64,000 nucleotides of DNA, taken from Hyphomicrobiales bacterium. GTDB taxonomy: Bacteria > Pseudomonadota > Alphaproteobacteria > Rhizobiales > Rhizobiaceae. Positions 52,838 to 62,198 of the stretch are shown here, piece after piece. Within the stretch, counting starts at the first letter, position 1, and the number at the start of each line of letters is the position of its first letter. The translations under genes and the position numbers were made by a program. The notes beneath the pieces are model-generated. The model was not told the origin of the DNA. It made no database searches and was given only the letters and a program-made list of their open reading frames with translations. The DNA is taken from NCBI GenBank assembly GCA_900465665.1, contig UBJO01000013.1, forward strand, positions 1-64,000, in the 5' to 3' direction.

Positions 52838-53818
52838 TCAGGCAGCCTTGCCGCTGTTCGTATACTGGCCCTGCGGGCGGAACTGCACGAGGTAGCCATC
52901 GATGACGGAGCTTACCATCGTCGGCGCGATACCAAGGTCCCGCAGCGTCCGTCCCTCGGTTTCCGCTTCCTTGGAAACGACGTTGTCCTTCTTCAAGAGC
53001 TTTACCTGATCGGCGGTGATCGGCGGGGCGATCAGCGGGATCATGGAGGCAACGCTGCCGATCAGCGAGGCAACGCCGAAGGGAAGCGAGACCAGCGGGT
53101 TCGTGCGCGCAGTCGACTTCAGCACCGCTTCGAGACACTGGCGGAAGGTCAGCACTTCCGGGCCGCCGAGTTCGTAGATCTTGCCGCCGGCAACCTTGCC
53201 CTCGACAGCCTTGGCCACAGCCTCCGCGACATCCATAACATAGACCGGCTGCAGCTTCGTCTTGCCGCCGCCGATCAGCGGCAGAAACGGCGCCGAGCGC
53301 GCCATGCCGGCGAACTTGTTGAAGAAGCCGTCTTCCGGGCCAAACACGATCGACGGACGGTAGATGATGGCATCAGGCGCGACCGAGTGGATCGCGGCTT
53401 CGGCGCGGCCCTTGGTGCGGGCGTAGGACGAATCGGAGTTAGCGTTGGCGCCGATCGCCGAGATGTGAACCAGCTTGGCGCCGACGCCGCGCGCGGCTTC
53501 TGCCACGGCGCGACCGCCGAATTCCTGGACGGCCTCAAACGAGTTGCGGCCGCTTTCAAACAGGATGCCGACGCAATTGACGACGTAGGACGCACCCTCG
53601 ACGGCGCGGTCGACCGACTGGCGGTAGCGCAGGTTGGCCTGCACGAAGGAAATCTGGCCGACATTGCCGAGCGGCTGCAGGAAGCCGGCGAGATCGGGGC
53701 GGCGCACGGCAACCCGGATGCGATAGCCGCGCTTGGCCAGCGCGCGTACGACGTGCCTGCCAACGAAGCCGGAGCCTCCGAACACGGTGACGAGTGGCGG
53801 CAGGTTGGCAAGGGTCAT
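52838..53818 (-). CDS. NDUFA9-like NAD(P)-binding protein (atypical SDR)
   Basis: A 326-residue atypical short-chain dehydrogenase of the complex I NDUFA9-like family. The cofactor loop is VTVFGGSGFVGRHVVRALAK, with YVVNCVGILFESGRNSFEAV and YARTKGRAEAAI (Tyr-x3-Lys). In alphaproteobacteria it is commonly annotated as a complex I-associated or quinone-linked NAD(P)H-binding protein, but no nuo gene is close. It is followed by a strong terminator and appears monocistronic. Confidence 0.88.
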   Translation of the reverse strand: MTLANLPPLVTVFGGSGFVGRHVVRALAKRGYRIRVAVRRPDLAGFLQPLGNVGQISFVQANLRYRQSVDRAVEGASYVVNCVGILFESGRNSFEAVQEFGGRAVAEAARGVGAKLVHISAIGANANSDSSYARTKGRAEAAIHSVAPDAIIYRPSIVFGPEDGFFNKFAGMARSAPFLPLIGGGKTKLQPVYVMDVAEAVAKAVEGKVAGGKIYELGGPEVLTFRQCLEAVLKSTARTNPLVSLPFGVASLIGSVASMIPLIAPPITADQVKLLKKDNVVSKEAETEGRTLRDLGIAPTMVSSVIDGYLVQFRPQGQYTNSGKAA

Positions 53819-53927
53819 GGCAGGTTCCTCGGAAGGCTGATGTGATTGGCGGGTGATCTCGTCTTAGCCCAATCAGGGTGCGACGAAAAGACCTATCGCA
53901 CCACGCTTGCCACGACTTTGATCTGCC

Positions 53928-54215
53928 TCAAACGCCTTCGACGACAACCATTTCCGCGTCGGCCACTTCCTGGCGGATCTTGGCGGCGATCTGGTATTCA
54001 GGCGAGTTGTAGCAATCCACCGCATGCTGCATCGAGGGGAACTCGATGACGACATTGCGCGCCCGTGCCTTGCCCTCGAGCTCCGTCAGCGCCCCGCCGC
54101 GGGCGAGGAAATTGGCGCCGTATTTCTCGAAGGCCGGCTTGGCGGCGGCGACATAATCCTTGTAGCGCTCGGTATCGCGCACATCCACGCGAGCGATCCA
54201 GTATCCCTTGGCCAT
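53928..54215 (-). CDS. DUF1330 family protein
   Basis: A 95-residue dimeric alpha/beta-barrel-like protein. It starts MAKGYWIARVDVRDTERYKD and has FLARGGALTELEGKARARNV and VVIEFPSMQHAVDCYNSPEY, standard for DUF1330. The fold resembles small monooxygenases such as EthD or ABM, but no catalytic role is known. It lies 29 bases after pyrF on the same strand, so it is probably part of that transcript. GGAGGAGACACC precedes the ATG. Confidence 0.9.
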   Translation of the reverse strand: MAKGYWIARVDVRDTERYKDYVAAAKPAFEKYGANFLARGGALTELEGKARARNVVIEFPSMQHAVDCYNSPEYQIAAKIRQEVADAEMVVVEGV

Positions 54216-54244
54216 GGTGTCTCCTCCTGGTTTATGTCGTAAGA

Positions 54245-54952
54245 TCAGCGGTTGGCCGGCCAGAGCGCAAGCACCATCTCGTCGAGAATGGCCTTGGCCG
54301 CCTGCTCAGGTTCCGGCGCCTTGACGATCGGGCGGCCGACGACGAGATGCGTCGAGCCGGCGCGCAGTGCGTCATAGGGCGTCATCACCCGCTTCTGGTC
54401 GCCGCGCTCGCTGCCGCTCGGGCGAATGCCGGGGGTAACGATCGCCATGTCGGGGCCGACGACTTCGCGCACGACAGCAGATTCCTCGGCCGAGCAGACG
54501 ATGCCGCCCATGCCGGCTTCGCGCGCCTGTTCGGCGCGGCGCAGCACCAGCGAGCGCGGATCGCCGCTGTAGCCGGCCTCGGTGAGGTCGGCCTCGTCCA
54601 TCGAGGTCAGCACCGTGACGCCGAGCAGGCAGAGCCCCGAGCCCTTTGCGGCCTCGACGGCGGCGCGCATCGCCTTCGGATAGGCGTGCAGCGTCAGCAT
54701 CGACATGCCCATCTTGGCGATGTTCTCGACGCCCGAGGCGACCGTGTTGTCGATGTCGAGCAGCTTCATGTCGAGGAAGACTTTCTTGCCGTCTTTGGCA
54801 AGATCGCGGGCGAATTCCAAGCCGCCGGCAAACACCAGCTGGTAGCCGATCTTGTAGAAGGAGACCGTATCGCCGAGCGTTGCGACCATCTTTTCGGCTT
54901 CACCGAGTGTTGGAACATCCAGTCCGACGATCAACCGTTCGCGCGCGTCCAT
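54245..54952 (-). CDS. pyrF: Orotidine 5'-phosphate decarboxylase
   Basis: A 235-residue TIM-barrel enzyme for the last step of UMP synthesis. The signature is [20 protein letters not shown] (D-x-K-x-x-D), preceded by [20 protein letters not shown]; the C-terminal phosphate site is TPGIRPSG and [17 protein letters not shown]. The start is ATG 54952, two bases after the end of the histidine phosphatase gene. It is followed by the DUF1330 gene. Length is normal. Confidence 0.97.
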   Translation of the reverse strand: MDARERLIVGLDVPTLGEAEKMVATLGDTVSFYKIGYQLVFAGGLEFARDLAKDGKKVFLDMKLLDIDNTVASGVENIAKMGMSMLTLHAYPKAMRAAVEAAKGSGLCLLGVTVLTSMDEADLTEAGYSGDPRSLVLRRAEQAREAGMGGIVCSAEESAVVREVVGPDMAIVTPGIRPSGSERGDQKRVMTPYDALRAGSTHLVVGRPIVKAPEPEQAAKAILDEMVLALWPANR

Positions 54953-54953
54953 C

Positions 54954-55541
54954 TCACATCCATCCCTGCCAGTCTTCGATAGGCGTCCAGTCGCATGATA
55001 GGCGCCGATCCGCAAGACGGAAACAATAGTGATTGCCGCCGCCGCCGGGCTGGTCGCGATCCCGCCCGATCGGCCGACCCTCAAGGTGACATTTCAAAAG
55101 CGTCCCCACGCCGCCATGGCCGACGAATGCGATCGGCAGGCTGGTATCATGCGTGGCGAGAATGCGCTCGACGTTAGCGACGATCCGGCGTTGCGCATCG
55201 ATCGCCCGCTCCCATCCGTGGAAGCTCTTCTCCGGATTGGCGAAGAACCAGTCCGCCGCCTTCTCGAATTCTGATGGAGGCAGGAAGCCGGTCGCCGACC
55301 GGTCGTTCTCGTGCATGTCCTCGACGATCTCGACCGAAACGCCGGAGGGCGCGGCCAGGATCGCGGCGGTTTCGATCGCCTTGGTCTCGTCGCTGCTGAT
55401 GATGCGCTTGAGCTGCGACGCCCAGGGCTTGTCCGCCGCCAGCCGCGCGCGTGCGGCGCCGACATCCGACAAGCCCCATTTGGGAACCGGGACGGCGGCG
55501 TCGATCTTCACTTGCGGGTGGGTGATATAGAGACCGAACAC
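54954..55541 (-). CDS. Histidine phosphatase-family protein with degenerate RHG motif
   Basis: A 195-residue member of the phosphoglycerate mutase-like superfamily. The N-terminal motif that is usually LxRHGE is [11 protein letters not shown]: His is kept, while Arg and Gly are changed. [36 protein letters not shown] and [17 protein letters not shown] supply the rest of the site, including the second His. Weak or altered activity is possible. It directly precedes pyrF and follows pmtA by one base, so the three look like an operon. Confidence 0.82.
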   Translation of the reverse strand: MFGLYITHPQVKIDAAVPVPKWGLSDVGAARARLAADKPWASQLKRIISSDETKAIETAAILAAPSGVSVEIVEDMHENDRSATGFLPPSEFEKAADWFFANPEKSFHGWERAIDAQRRIVANVERILATHDTSLPIAFVGHGGVGTLLKCHLEGRPIGRDRDQPGGGGNHYCFRLADRRLSCDWTPIEDWQGWM

Positions 55542-55542
55542 G

Positions 55543-56139
55543 TCAGCCTCGGCGGTAGATCCAGAGCTGCGCCGGCGGAATGTTGCGGACGATGAAGTCG
55601 AAGTGCTGGATGTGGTAGCGCTCGGGCCGCGCGATGATCGGCGAAACCGGGCCGTAGGAAATCTGCACGAAGGGGCGTCCGGCTGGCAAACGGTCCAGCA
55701 CGCTTTCCAGCATGGCGATGCGCGCCTGCATCGGGAAGTTCAAAAGCGGCACGGCGGAAACGACGCTGTCGAATTTCTGCCCGTCCATATGGGCGAGTGT
55801 CTTGTCGAGATTGAAGGCGTCGCCATTGATGACGTTCACGCCGGGATAGAGCCGCACCAGATGTTCGTAGAAGTCGGTCGAATATTCGATCGCGACGAGG
55901 TTTTCAGGCTTCACGCCGCGCTGCAGGATGGCCTTGGTGATAGCGCCGGTGCCGGGCCCGAGTTCGAGAACCGGAAGGCCGGAGTTCGGGTTGATGACGC
56001 TTGCCATCTTGCGCGCCGTGATCGACGACGTCGGCACGATCGAGCCGACTGTCTTCGGCCCCTGCATCATCCCCTTGAAAAACCGGATCTCCTCGTCGAA
56101 TTTCTTGCCCAGCCGTTCCTTGAGGCGCAAGCCACCCAT
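55543..56139 (-). CDS. pmtA: Phospholipid N-methyltransferase, PmtA-like
   Basis: A 198-residue class I methyltransferase with the pattern of rhizobial PmtA, which methylates phosphatidylethanolamine to phosphatidylcholine. FFKGMMQGPKTVGSIVPTSS and ITARKMASVINPNSGLPVLE are the N-terminal substrate region. LELGPGTGAITKAILQRG is motif I, AIEYSTDFYEHL motif II and VVSAVPLLNFP motif IV. AAGGAG lies before ATG 56139, and the length matches the S. meliloti enzyme. Methylation of another lipid is possible. Confidence 0.85.
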   Translation of the reverse strand: MGGLRLKERLGKKFDEEIRFFKGMMQGPKTVGSIVPTSSITARKMASVINPNSGLPVLELGPGTGAITKAILQRGVKPENLVAIEYSTDFYEHLVRLYPGVNVINGDAFNLDKTLAHMDGQKFDSVVSAVPLLNFPMQARIAMLESVLDRLPAGRPFVQISYGPVSPIIARPERYHIQHFDFIVRNIPPAQLWIYRRG

Positions 56140-56248
56140 GCCGTTCTCCTTCGTGCAGCACATGCTGCATGCTTATGTGCAGGCAATACGGCGCTAAAAC
56201 AAGGCAGAGCGTCGCAATTGACAAAGTTTGAACGGCAAATGCGACGCG

Positions 56249-57367
56249 CTACACGCGCATCGGCATCAGCACGTAAAGGGCGTCGTCACCGGCCGTGTCG
56301 CGAATGAGCGTCGGAGAGCCGGCATCGGCCAGAAGGAAGATTGCCTGATCACCGGAAAGCTGCGCGGTGATATCGAGCAGGTATTTGGCGTTGAAGCCGA
56401 TTTCCATGGCATCGGTGTCGTAGCCGACGGCCACTTCTTCCGTCGCGCTGCCCGAATCCGGGTTGTTGACGGTCAGCAGCAGCTGTCCGTCCGAAAGCGC
56501 CAGCTTCACGGCGCGGCCGCGTTCCGAAGAAATGGTCGAGACGCGGTCGACGGCCTGCGCGAAGCTCGTGCAATCGACGCGCATTTCCTTGTCGTTGCCG
56601 GTCGGGATGACGCGCTGGTAATCGGGGAAGGTGCCGTCGATCAGCTTCGAGGTCATGACGATCGAGCCGATGGAAAGGCGGATCTTGGCGTCGGAAACTT
56701 CGACCGTGACCATCGCTTCCGGATTGTCGACCAGCTTCTGCAGCTCGCCGACCGTCTTGCGCGGAATGATGATGCCGGGCATGCCTTCGGAGCCCGAGGG
56801 AGCGTTGACGTCGGCGCGCGCCAGGCGGTGGCCGTCGGTGGCGACGGCGCGCAGCTTAAGGTCGCCTTCGCTTTCGATCGTGTGGAAGAAGATGCCGTTC
56901 AGATAGTAGCGGGTCTCTTCCGTCGAGATCGCGAACTGGGTGCGATCGATCAACATCTTCAGATCCGTCGCCTTCAGCTTGAAGGTGTGCGTGAAGGTGC
57001 CGGCCGTCAGGTCTGGGAAGTCGGATTCCGGCAGGCATTGCAGCGAGAACTTCGAGCGGCCGGACTGAACCGTCATCGAGCCGCCGTCCTGGCTGGTGGC
57101 GAGCAGCACTTCCGAGCCGTCGGAGAGCTTGCGCACGATGTCGTAGAGAAGATGGGCGGGAACCGTGGTGGCGCCGGGCTGCTCGACGTTGGCGGGCGTC
57201 GCTTCCGTCACTTCCAGATCGAGGTCGGTCGCCTTCATGTCGAGGTTCTGGCCATCGGCGCGCAGCAGGATGTTCGACAGGATCGGGATCGTGTTGCGGC
57301 GTTCAACCACGCGGTGAACGTGGTTCAGCGACTTCAAAAGGTTGGACCGCTCAATAGTAATACGCAT
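56249..57367 (-). CDS. dnaN: DNA polymerase III beta subunit (sliding clamp)
   Basis: A 372-residue clamp subunit that forms a ring on DNA and tethers the polymerase. It begins MRITIERSNLLKSLNHVHRV and has three repeated domains of ~120 residues; conserved segments include MKATDLDLEVTEATPANVEQ and DGTFPDYQRVIPTGNDKEMR, and it ends LIRDTAGDDALYVLMPMRV. It is not beside dnaA or recF, which is usual in rhizobia. It is transcribed from the 269-bp gap shared with rsmI. Confidence 0.97.
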   Translation of the reverse strand: MRITIERSNLLKSLNHVHRVVERRNTIPILSNILLRADGQNLDMKATDLDLEVTEATPANVEQPGATTVPAHLLYDIVRKLSDGSEVLLATSQDGGSMTVQSGRSKFSLQCLPESDFPDLTAGTFTHTFKLKATDLKMLIDRTQFAISTEETRYYLNGIFFHTIESEGDLKLRAVATDGHRLARADVNAPSGSEGMPGIIIPRKTVGELQKLVDNPEAMVTVEVSDAKIRLSIGSIVMTSKLIDGTFPDYQRVIPTGNDKEMRVDCTSFAQAVDRVSTISSERGRAVKLALSDGQLLLTVNNPDSGSATEEVAVGYDTDAMEIGFNAKYLLDITAQLSGDQAIFLLADAGSPTLIRDTAGDDALYVLMPMRV

Positions 57368-57636
57368 AGGATGCTACCGCTTTCGACCGTTACTGCCCGG
57401 GCGCGCTTGCACACGCCTGAATAATGCCTTTCCCAAAAGCTGGGATCGGAGGATTGGACGCGCAAAATGGCAGAATTTTGCGGACGAATGCAAGAGGCGC
57501 AAAGGTCGCTGCCTCTGCAATTGCCATTTTCGCTGCGGATGCTCACAGAAATCACCGTTACCGGCGAAGTCCTGCCCCTTGCCGAAGAGATGGGTGTCGC
57601 CCATAAAGGCCGGAAGCCAGAAAGGGCAGACATATC

Positions 57637-58557
57637 TTGAGCAATGACGAGACGACGACAGAGGGCGGCAGGCAGCGCAGCTTCCGCCTGCACAACATGG
57701 CCGTTCCCGCCCGCCCGCAGGAGCCCGGCCTCTACCTCGTCGCGACGCCGATCGGCAATCTCGGCGACATAACGCTGCGTGCGCTGGAAACGCTGGCCGG
57801 CGCCGATGTGCTCGCCTGCGAGGATACCCGCGTCACCCGCGTGCTGCTCGATCGCTATGGCATCCAGAACCGCCCCTACGCCTATCATGAGCACAATGCC
57901 GACGAAGCTGGTCCCCGGCTGCTTGCCGCGCTCGAAGCGGGCAAGTCCGTGGCGCTGGTCTCCGATGCCGGCACGCCGCTGGTCTCCGACCCCGGCTACC
58001 GCCTCGCGCAATCGGCGATCGAAGCCGGCTATCGGGTGATCCCGATCCCAGGCGCCTCGGCGCCGCTGGCAGCTCTTGTCGGCTCCGGCCTTCCGAACGA
58101 TGCCTTCCTCTTTGCCGGTTTCCTGCCGACGAAAGACAAGGCTCGCCGCGACCGCCTGTCCGAATTCGCCGCCACGCCGGCGACGCTGATGTTCTTCGAA
58201 TCCCCGCACCGCATCGGCGCCACGCTCATTGCCGCCGCCGACGTTCTCGGCGGCGATCGCCCGGCTTCCGTCTGCCGCGAGCTGACCAAGAGCTACGAGG
58301 AGTTCCGCCGGGGCACGCTCGCCGAGCTCGCCGCTCACTATGCCGATGTCGACAACGTCAAAGGCGAGATCGTCCTCGTCATCGGCCCGGCGCCGGAGCG
58401 CGCCATCGAGGAGACGGATATCGACGCCATCCTCGCCGACCTCTCGCAAACGCTTCCGACCGCCAAGGCCGCCGCCGAGGCCGCCCGCATCACCGGTCTC
58501 CCCCGCAAGGAACTCTATCAGCGCCTTCTCGACAGAAAGGCGGGCGATGTCAGGTAA
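57637..58557 (+). CDS. rsmI: 16S rRNA (cytidine-1402-2'-O)-methyltransferase
   Basis: A 306-residue tetrapyrrole methylase-fold enzyme that methylates C1402 at the ribosomal P site. The core begins [20 protein letters not shown], followed by [20 protein letters not shown] and [19 protein letters not shown]; the C-terminal part ends with the [16 protein letters not shown] segment. I keep TTG 57637 as the start, with AAAGGG upstream; ATG 57697 is an alternative that would still retain the core. It overlaps yraN by 11 bases. Confidence 0.94.
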   Translation: MSNDETTTEGGRQRSFRLHNMAVPARPQEPGLYLVATPIGNLGDITLRALETLAGADVLACEDTRVTRVLLDRYGIQNRPYAYHEHNADEAGPRLLAALEAGKSVALVSDAGTPLVSDPGYRLAQSAIEAGYRVIPIPGASAPLAALVGSGLPNDAFLFAGFLPTKDKARRDRLSEFAATPATLMFFESPHRIGATLIAAADVLGGDRPASVCRELTKSYEEFRRGTLAELAAHYADVDNVKGEIVLVIGPAPERAIEETDIDAILADLSQTLPTAKAAAEAARITGLPRKELYQRLLDRKAGDVR

Positions 58558-58930
58558 CGACGCCACGGACCCGCATCAAAAGGGTCTTCGCCGCAAGGCA
58601 CTGCGTCGGGGCCATGTCTCCGAATACATCGCCGCTTTCTACCTCATTCTCAAAGGCTACCGCATCGTCGCGCTGCGCTATCGCACGCGGCTCGGCGAGA
58701 TCGACATCATTGCCCGCAAGGGCGATCTGGCCGTGTTCGTCGAGGTGAAGGCGCGTCGCGACCAAGGCGCGGCCGTCGATGCCGTCTCGCATCTCGCGCA
58801 AACCCGCATCCGTGGCGCCAGCGATCTCTGGCTTGCCCGCCAGCGCGACCAAGCCCGCCTGTCTCAACGCTACGACATCGTCGCCATCTTGCCGGGGCGA
58901 TGGCCCGTCCATTTGCGCGATGCGTTCTGA
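58547..58930 (+). CDS. yraN: YraN-family endonuclease-like protein (UPF0102)
   Basis: A 127-residue protein with a restriction endonuclease-like fold. [20 protein letters not shown] carries the E-x-D and E-V-K type active-site residues, with [20 protein letters not shown] continuing the core. Family members are often beside rsmI and are thought to process DNA or recombination intermediates. AAAGG lies before ATG 58547, and the gene overlaps the end of rsmI by 11 bases, so translation is coupled. Confidence 0.9.
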   Translation: MSGNDATDPHQKGLRRKALRRGHVSEYIAAFYLILKGYRIVALRYRTRLGEIDIIARKGDLAVFVEVKARRDQGAAVDAVSHLAQTRIRGASDLWLARQRDQARLSQRYDIVAILPGRWPVHLRDAF

Positions 58931-58963
58931 TTGCTTTCGTTAGTCGGTTAACATTTTCGGAAT

Positions 58964-59003
58964 TTGTAATCGGCCTGTCATGAAAGCGTTAAGGAGGTGT
59001 CAC
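58964..59003 (+). promoter_or_regulatory. Multi-unit Pho box of the ugp operon
   Basis: Four 7-mers lie at an exact 11-bp period: TTGTAAT (58964), CTGTCAT (58975), GCGTTAA (58986) and GTGTCAC (58997). The consensus PhoB unit is CTGTCAT, repeated every 11 bp. The second unit is perfect, the first and fourth match 5 of 7, and the third is weak. It lies 51-90 bp before ugpB and indicates PhoB activation in phosphate starvation. Confidence 0.7.
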
Positions 59004-59053
59004 AATAGGCCTCTATTGCGTCCTCACGCCAACAACGGTGGAGAGGGTTTTTC

Positions 59054-60382
59054 ATGTTTAAGTCGATTTCATTGGCCGCTGCTGCGGTTGCTTTGTCCGC
59101 TTCCGCGTCCTTCGCTGCAACCGAAGTGACCTGGTGGCACGCCATGGGTGGCGAGCTTGGCAAGAAGCTCGAGGAAGTTGCCCAGAAGTTCAACGACAGC
59201 CAGAGCGAATACAAGATCGTTCCTGTCTACAAGGGCACCTATCCCGAGACGCTGACGGCCGCTATCGCCGCTTTCCGCGCCGGCCAGCAGCCCGCCATCG
59301 TTCAGGTTTTCGAAGTCGGCACCGGCACGATGATGGCCGCCAAGGGCGCCGTCTACCCGGTCTACCAGCTGATGAAGGACGAGGGTGAGCCTTGGGATCC
59401 GTCGAAGTTCCTGGCGCCGGTCGTCGGCTACTACTCCGACGCTGAGGGCAACATCCTGTCGATGCCGTTCAACTCGTCGACCCCGATCCTCTACTACAAC
59501 AAGGACGTCTTCAAGAAGGCCGGCCTCGATCCTGAAGTCGCGCCGAAGACCTGGGCCGAGCTTGCCGAAATGGGCAAGAAGATCGTCTCCTCCGGCGCTG
59601 CCAAGTGCGGCTTCACCATGTCCTACGGCGCGACCTGGGTTGGCCTGGAAAACTACTCCGCCATCCAGAACCTGCCTTACGGTACCCAGCAGAACGGCTT
59701 CGGCGGCATGAACGCCGAGTTCACCTTCAACGGTCCGAACCAGGCCAAGTTCTGGGATCACCTGAAGACCTGGCAGGATGAAGGCGTCTACAAGTACGGT
59801 GGCCCGAGCGCCGGTGCCGACGCTGCTCCGCTCTTCTACTCGCAGCAGTGCGCAGCCTACATGAACTCGTCCGCTTCGCGCGCCGGCGTCATCAACAACG
59901 CCAAGGACTTCAAGGTCGGCTTCGCACCGATGCCTTACGACGACACGGTCACCCAGGATCCGAAGAACTCGATCATCGGCGGCGCAACGCTGTGGGTTCT
60001 GAACGGTCAGAAGGACAAGGCTGTCTACAAGGGCGCCGCCAAGTTCTTCACCTACCTGTCGCAGCCTGAAGTCCAGGCCGATTGGCACCAGTTCACCGGC
60101 TACCTGCCGATCACCAACGCTGCCTACGAGCTTGGTCAGAAGCAGGGCTACTACGAAAAGAACGCCGGTTCTGACATCGCCATCAAGCAGATCATGCGCG
60201 GCACGCCTTCCGAGAACTCCAAGGGTGTTCGCTTCGGCAACCTGACGCAGATCCGCGACGTTATCGACCAGCAGTTCGAAGCCGTTCTCAACGGCAAGAA
60301 GACCGGTCAGGAAGCGCTCGACGAAGCCGCAAAGCAGGGCAATGCCAAGCTGCGCGAATTCGAAGCCGCGAATTCCAACTAA
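59054..60382 (+). CDS. ugpB: sn-Glycerol-3-phosphate ABC transporter, substrate-binding protein
   Basis: A 442-residue periplasmic binding protein. The signal peptide is FKSISLAAAAVALSASASFA, and the mature protein starts ATEVTWWHAMGGELGKKLEE. It contains IVQVFEVGTGTMMAAKGAVY, ILSMPFNSSTPILYYNKDVF and GGATLWVLNGQKDKAVYKGA, all typical of UgpB. It delivers glycerol-3-phosphate or glycerophosphodiesters to the permease. It is first in ugpBAEC, behind a Pho box. A stem-loop after its stop probably raises its level over the permease genes. Confidence 0.95.
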   Translation: MFKSISLAAAAVALSASASFAATEVTWWHAMGGELGKKLEEVAQKFNDSQSEYKIVPVYKGTYPETLTAAIAAFRAGQQPAIVQVFEVGTGTMMAAKGAVYPVYQLMKDEGEPWDPSKFLAPVVGYYSDAEGNILSMPFNSSTPILYYNKDVFKKAGLDPEVAPKTWAELAEMGKKIVSSGAAKCGFTMSYGATWVGLENYSAIQNLPYGTQQNGFGGMNAEFTFNGPNQAKFWDHLKTWQDEGVYKYGGPSAGADAAPLFYSQQCAAYMNSSASRAGVINNAKDFKVGFAPMPYDDTVTQDPKNSIIGGATLWVLNGQKDKAVYKGAAKFFTYLSQPEVQADWHQFTGYLPITNAAYELGQKQGYYEKNAGSDIAIKQIMRGTPSENSKGVRFGNLTQIRDVIDQQFEAVLNGKKTGQEALDEAAKQGNAKLREFEAANSN

Positions 60383-60400
60383 GGGTCTCTCCCTCCGTCA

Positions 60401-60430
60401 GCCCTCTCCGGTCCGTCCGGGGAGGGCATT
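60401..60430 (+). terminator. Stem-loop between ugpB and ugpA
   Basis: An 11-bp stem (60401-60411 with 60417-60427, one G-T pair) with a 5-base loop is followed by ATTTTCC. It sits between the binding-protein and permease genes, where such structures act as partial terminators or 3' stabilisers. Confidence 0.65.
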
Positions 60431-60448
60431 TTCCTTGAGGGGTCATGC

Positions 60449-61333
60449 ATGCAAACCAAACGCACCGTCTTCCAAAGCCGTCTCCTGCCTTATCTCCTGA
60501 TCGCACCGCAGCTGCTCATCACGATCGTTTTCTTCGTGTGGCCGGCGGTTCAGGCCGTATGGCAGTCCTTCCTGCGCCAGGATCCCTTCGGTCTGAAGGA
60601 CACCTTCGTCGGTTTGGCGAACTACACGCGCTTGCTGCAAGATCCGGATTATCTGAATTCGCTGACCGTCACCTTCGTCTTCTCGATCGGTGTCACCGTG
60701 CTGTCGATGGGGCTGTCGCTGCTCTTCGCGATCTGCGTCAACCGCGTGATCCGCTCGCAGCGCTTCTATACGACGCTTCTGGTCTGGCCCTATGCCGTGG
60801 CGCCGGCCGCATCCGGCCTGCTCTGGTGGTTCATGTTCAACCCCAGCGTCGGCATCATTCCCTATGTGCTGGAACATTTCGGCTACAGCTGGAACCACCG
60901 CCTGAACCCGAACAACGCGATGATCCTGATCATCATCGCCGCCGCCTGGAAGCAGATCTCCTACAATTTCCTGTTCTTCGTCGCCGGCCTGCAGTCGGTC
61001 CCGCATTCGCTGACCGAAGCCGCCGCGATCGATGGCGCCGGTCCCATCAAGCGCTTCTGGACGGTGGTCTTCCCGCTGCTGTCGCCGACCACCTTCTTCC
61101 TGGCTGTCATCAACACCACCTACGCGATGTTCGACACTTTCCCGATCATCGACGCGGCCACCTCTGGCGGTCCGTCGCAATCGACCAACATCCTTGTCTA
61201 CAAGGTCTATGCCGATGGTTTCGTCGGTCTCAATCTCGGCCCGTCGGCCGCGCAGTCGGTCGTGCTGATGCTGATCGTGGTCGTCCTGACCGTCGTCCAG
61301 TTCCGCTGGATCGAGCGCAAAGTGCAGTATTGA
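60449..61333 (+). CDS. ugpA: sn-Glycerol-3-phosphate ABC transporter permease UgpA
   Basis: A 294-residue inner membrane permease with six membrane helices. The EAA loop that contacts the ATPase is [20 protein letters not shown] (residues ~190-210). [20 protein letters not shown] begins the first helix, and the C-terminus is [11 protein letters not shown]. It forms the membrane channel with UgpE. ATG 60449 is preceded by TTGAGGGGTC. It is separated from ugpE by 14 bases. Confidence 0.95.
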   Translation: MQTKRTVFQSRLLPYLLIAPQLLITIVFFVWPAVQAVWQSFLRQDPFGLKDTFVGLANYTRLLQDPDYLNSLTVTFVFSIGVTVLSMGLSLLFAICVNRVIRSQRFYTTLLVWPYAVAPAASGLLWWFMFNPSVGIIPYVLEHFGYSWNHRLNPNNAMILIIIAAAWKQISYNFLFFVAGLQSVPHSLTEAAAIDGAGPIKRFWTVVFPLLSPTTFFLAVINTTYAMFDTFPIIDAATSGGPSQSTNILVYKVYADGFVGLNLGPSAAQSVVLMLIVVVLTVVQFRWIERKVQY

Positions 61334-61347
61334 AGCGAGAGCCAGCC

Positions 61348-62196
61348 ATGGTCGAGAACCGTCCCTTCCTCAATTTCCTCACCCACTTCGTGCTGATCAT
61401 CGGCATCGGCATGGTGGTGTTTCCCGTCTACCTCGCCTTCATCGCCTCGACGCGCGGTCCCTCGGACTTCTTGACCGGCGTGGTGCCGATGACGCCGGGC
61501 CACCAGATGCTGGAGAACTACGGCGTGCTGCTCGGCACCGGTGCGTCCAACGCCGGCGCACCGCCGTTCCTCCTGATGCTCGGCAACAGCCTGGCGATGG
61601 CCATTTTGGTGGCGATCGGCAAGATCGCCATTTCGATCATCTCGGCCTTCGCCATCGTCTATTTCCGCTTTCCCTTCCGCACCGTCGCCTTCTGGATCAT
61701 CTTCATGACGCTGATGCTCCCCATCGAGGTGCGCATCCTGCCGACCTACAAGGTCGTCGCCGATCTCGGCATGCTGAACTCCTATTCCGGCCTCGTCATT
61801 CCCGTCATCGCGTCGGCCACCGCCACCTTCCTGTTCCGGCAGTTCTTCCTGACGGTTCCCGAAGAGATGATGGAAGCGGCGCGCGTCGATGGCGCCGGCC
61901 CGATGAAGTTCTTCTGGGATATCCTGCTGCCGCTGTCGCGCACCAATATCGCGGCGCTCTTCATCATCATGTTCATCTACGGCTGGAACCAGTATCTCTG
62001 GCCGATGCTGATCACCACCGAACCCGGCTACTACACCGTCGTCATGGGCATCAAGCGCCTGGCCGCGGTGCTGGATGGCGATACACAATGGAACCTGGTG
62101 ATGGCAGGCGTCATCCTCGCGGCCCTGCCGCCGGTTCTGGTCATCATTTTCATGCAGCGCCTTTTCGTCAAAGGCCTGGTTGAGACGGAGAAGTAA
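61348..62196 (+). CDS. ugpE: sn-Glycerol-3-phosphate ABC transporter permease UgpE
   Basis: A 282-residue permease partner of UgpA with six membrane helices. The EAA loop is [40 protein letters not shown] is the first helix, and [20 protein letters not shown] is a conserved loop of this permease family. ATG 61348 gives the normal start [16 protein letters not shown]; a much longer frame runs back over ugpA and is not real. It ends two bases before ugpC. Confidence 0.95.
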   Translation: MVENRPFLNFLTHFVLIIGIGMVVFPVYLAFIASTRGPSDFLTGVVPMTPGHQMLENYGVLLGTGASNAGAPPFLLMLGNSLAMAILVAIGKIAISIISAFAIVYFRFPFRTVAFWIIFMTLMLPIEVRILPTYKVVADLGMLNSYSGLVIPVIASATATFLFRQFFLTVPEEMMEAARVDGAGPMKFFWDILLPLSRTNIAALFIIMFIYGWNQYLWPMLITTEPGYYTVVMGIKRLAAVLDGDTQWNLVMAGVILAALPPVLVIIFMQRLFVKGLVETEK

Positions 62197-62198
62197 CA

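Noticed and set aside
57368..57636. Replication origin next to dnaN
   Set aside because: No cluster of DnaA boxes or AT-rich unwinding element is seen, and dnaN is usually apart from the origin in rhizobia.
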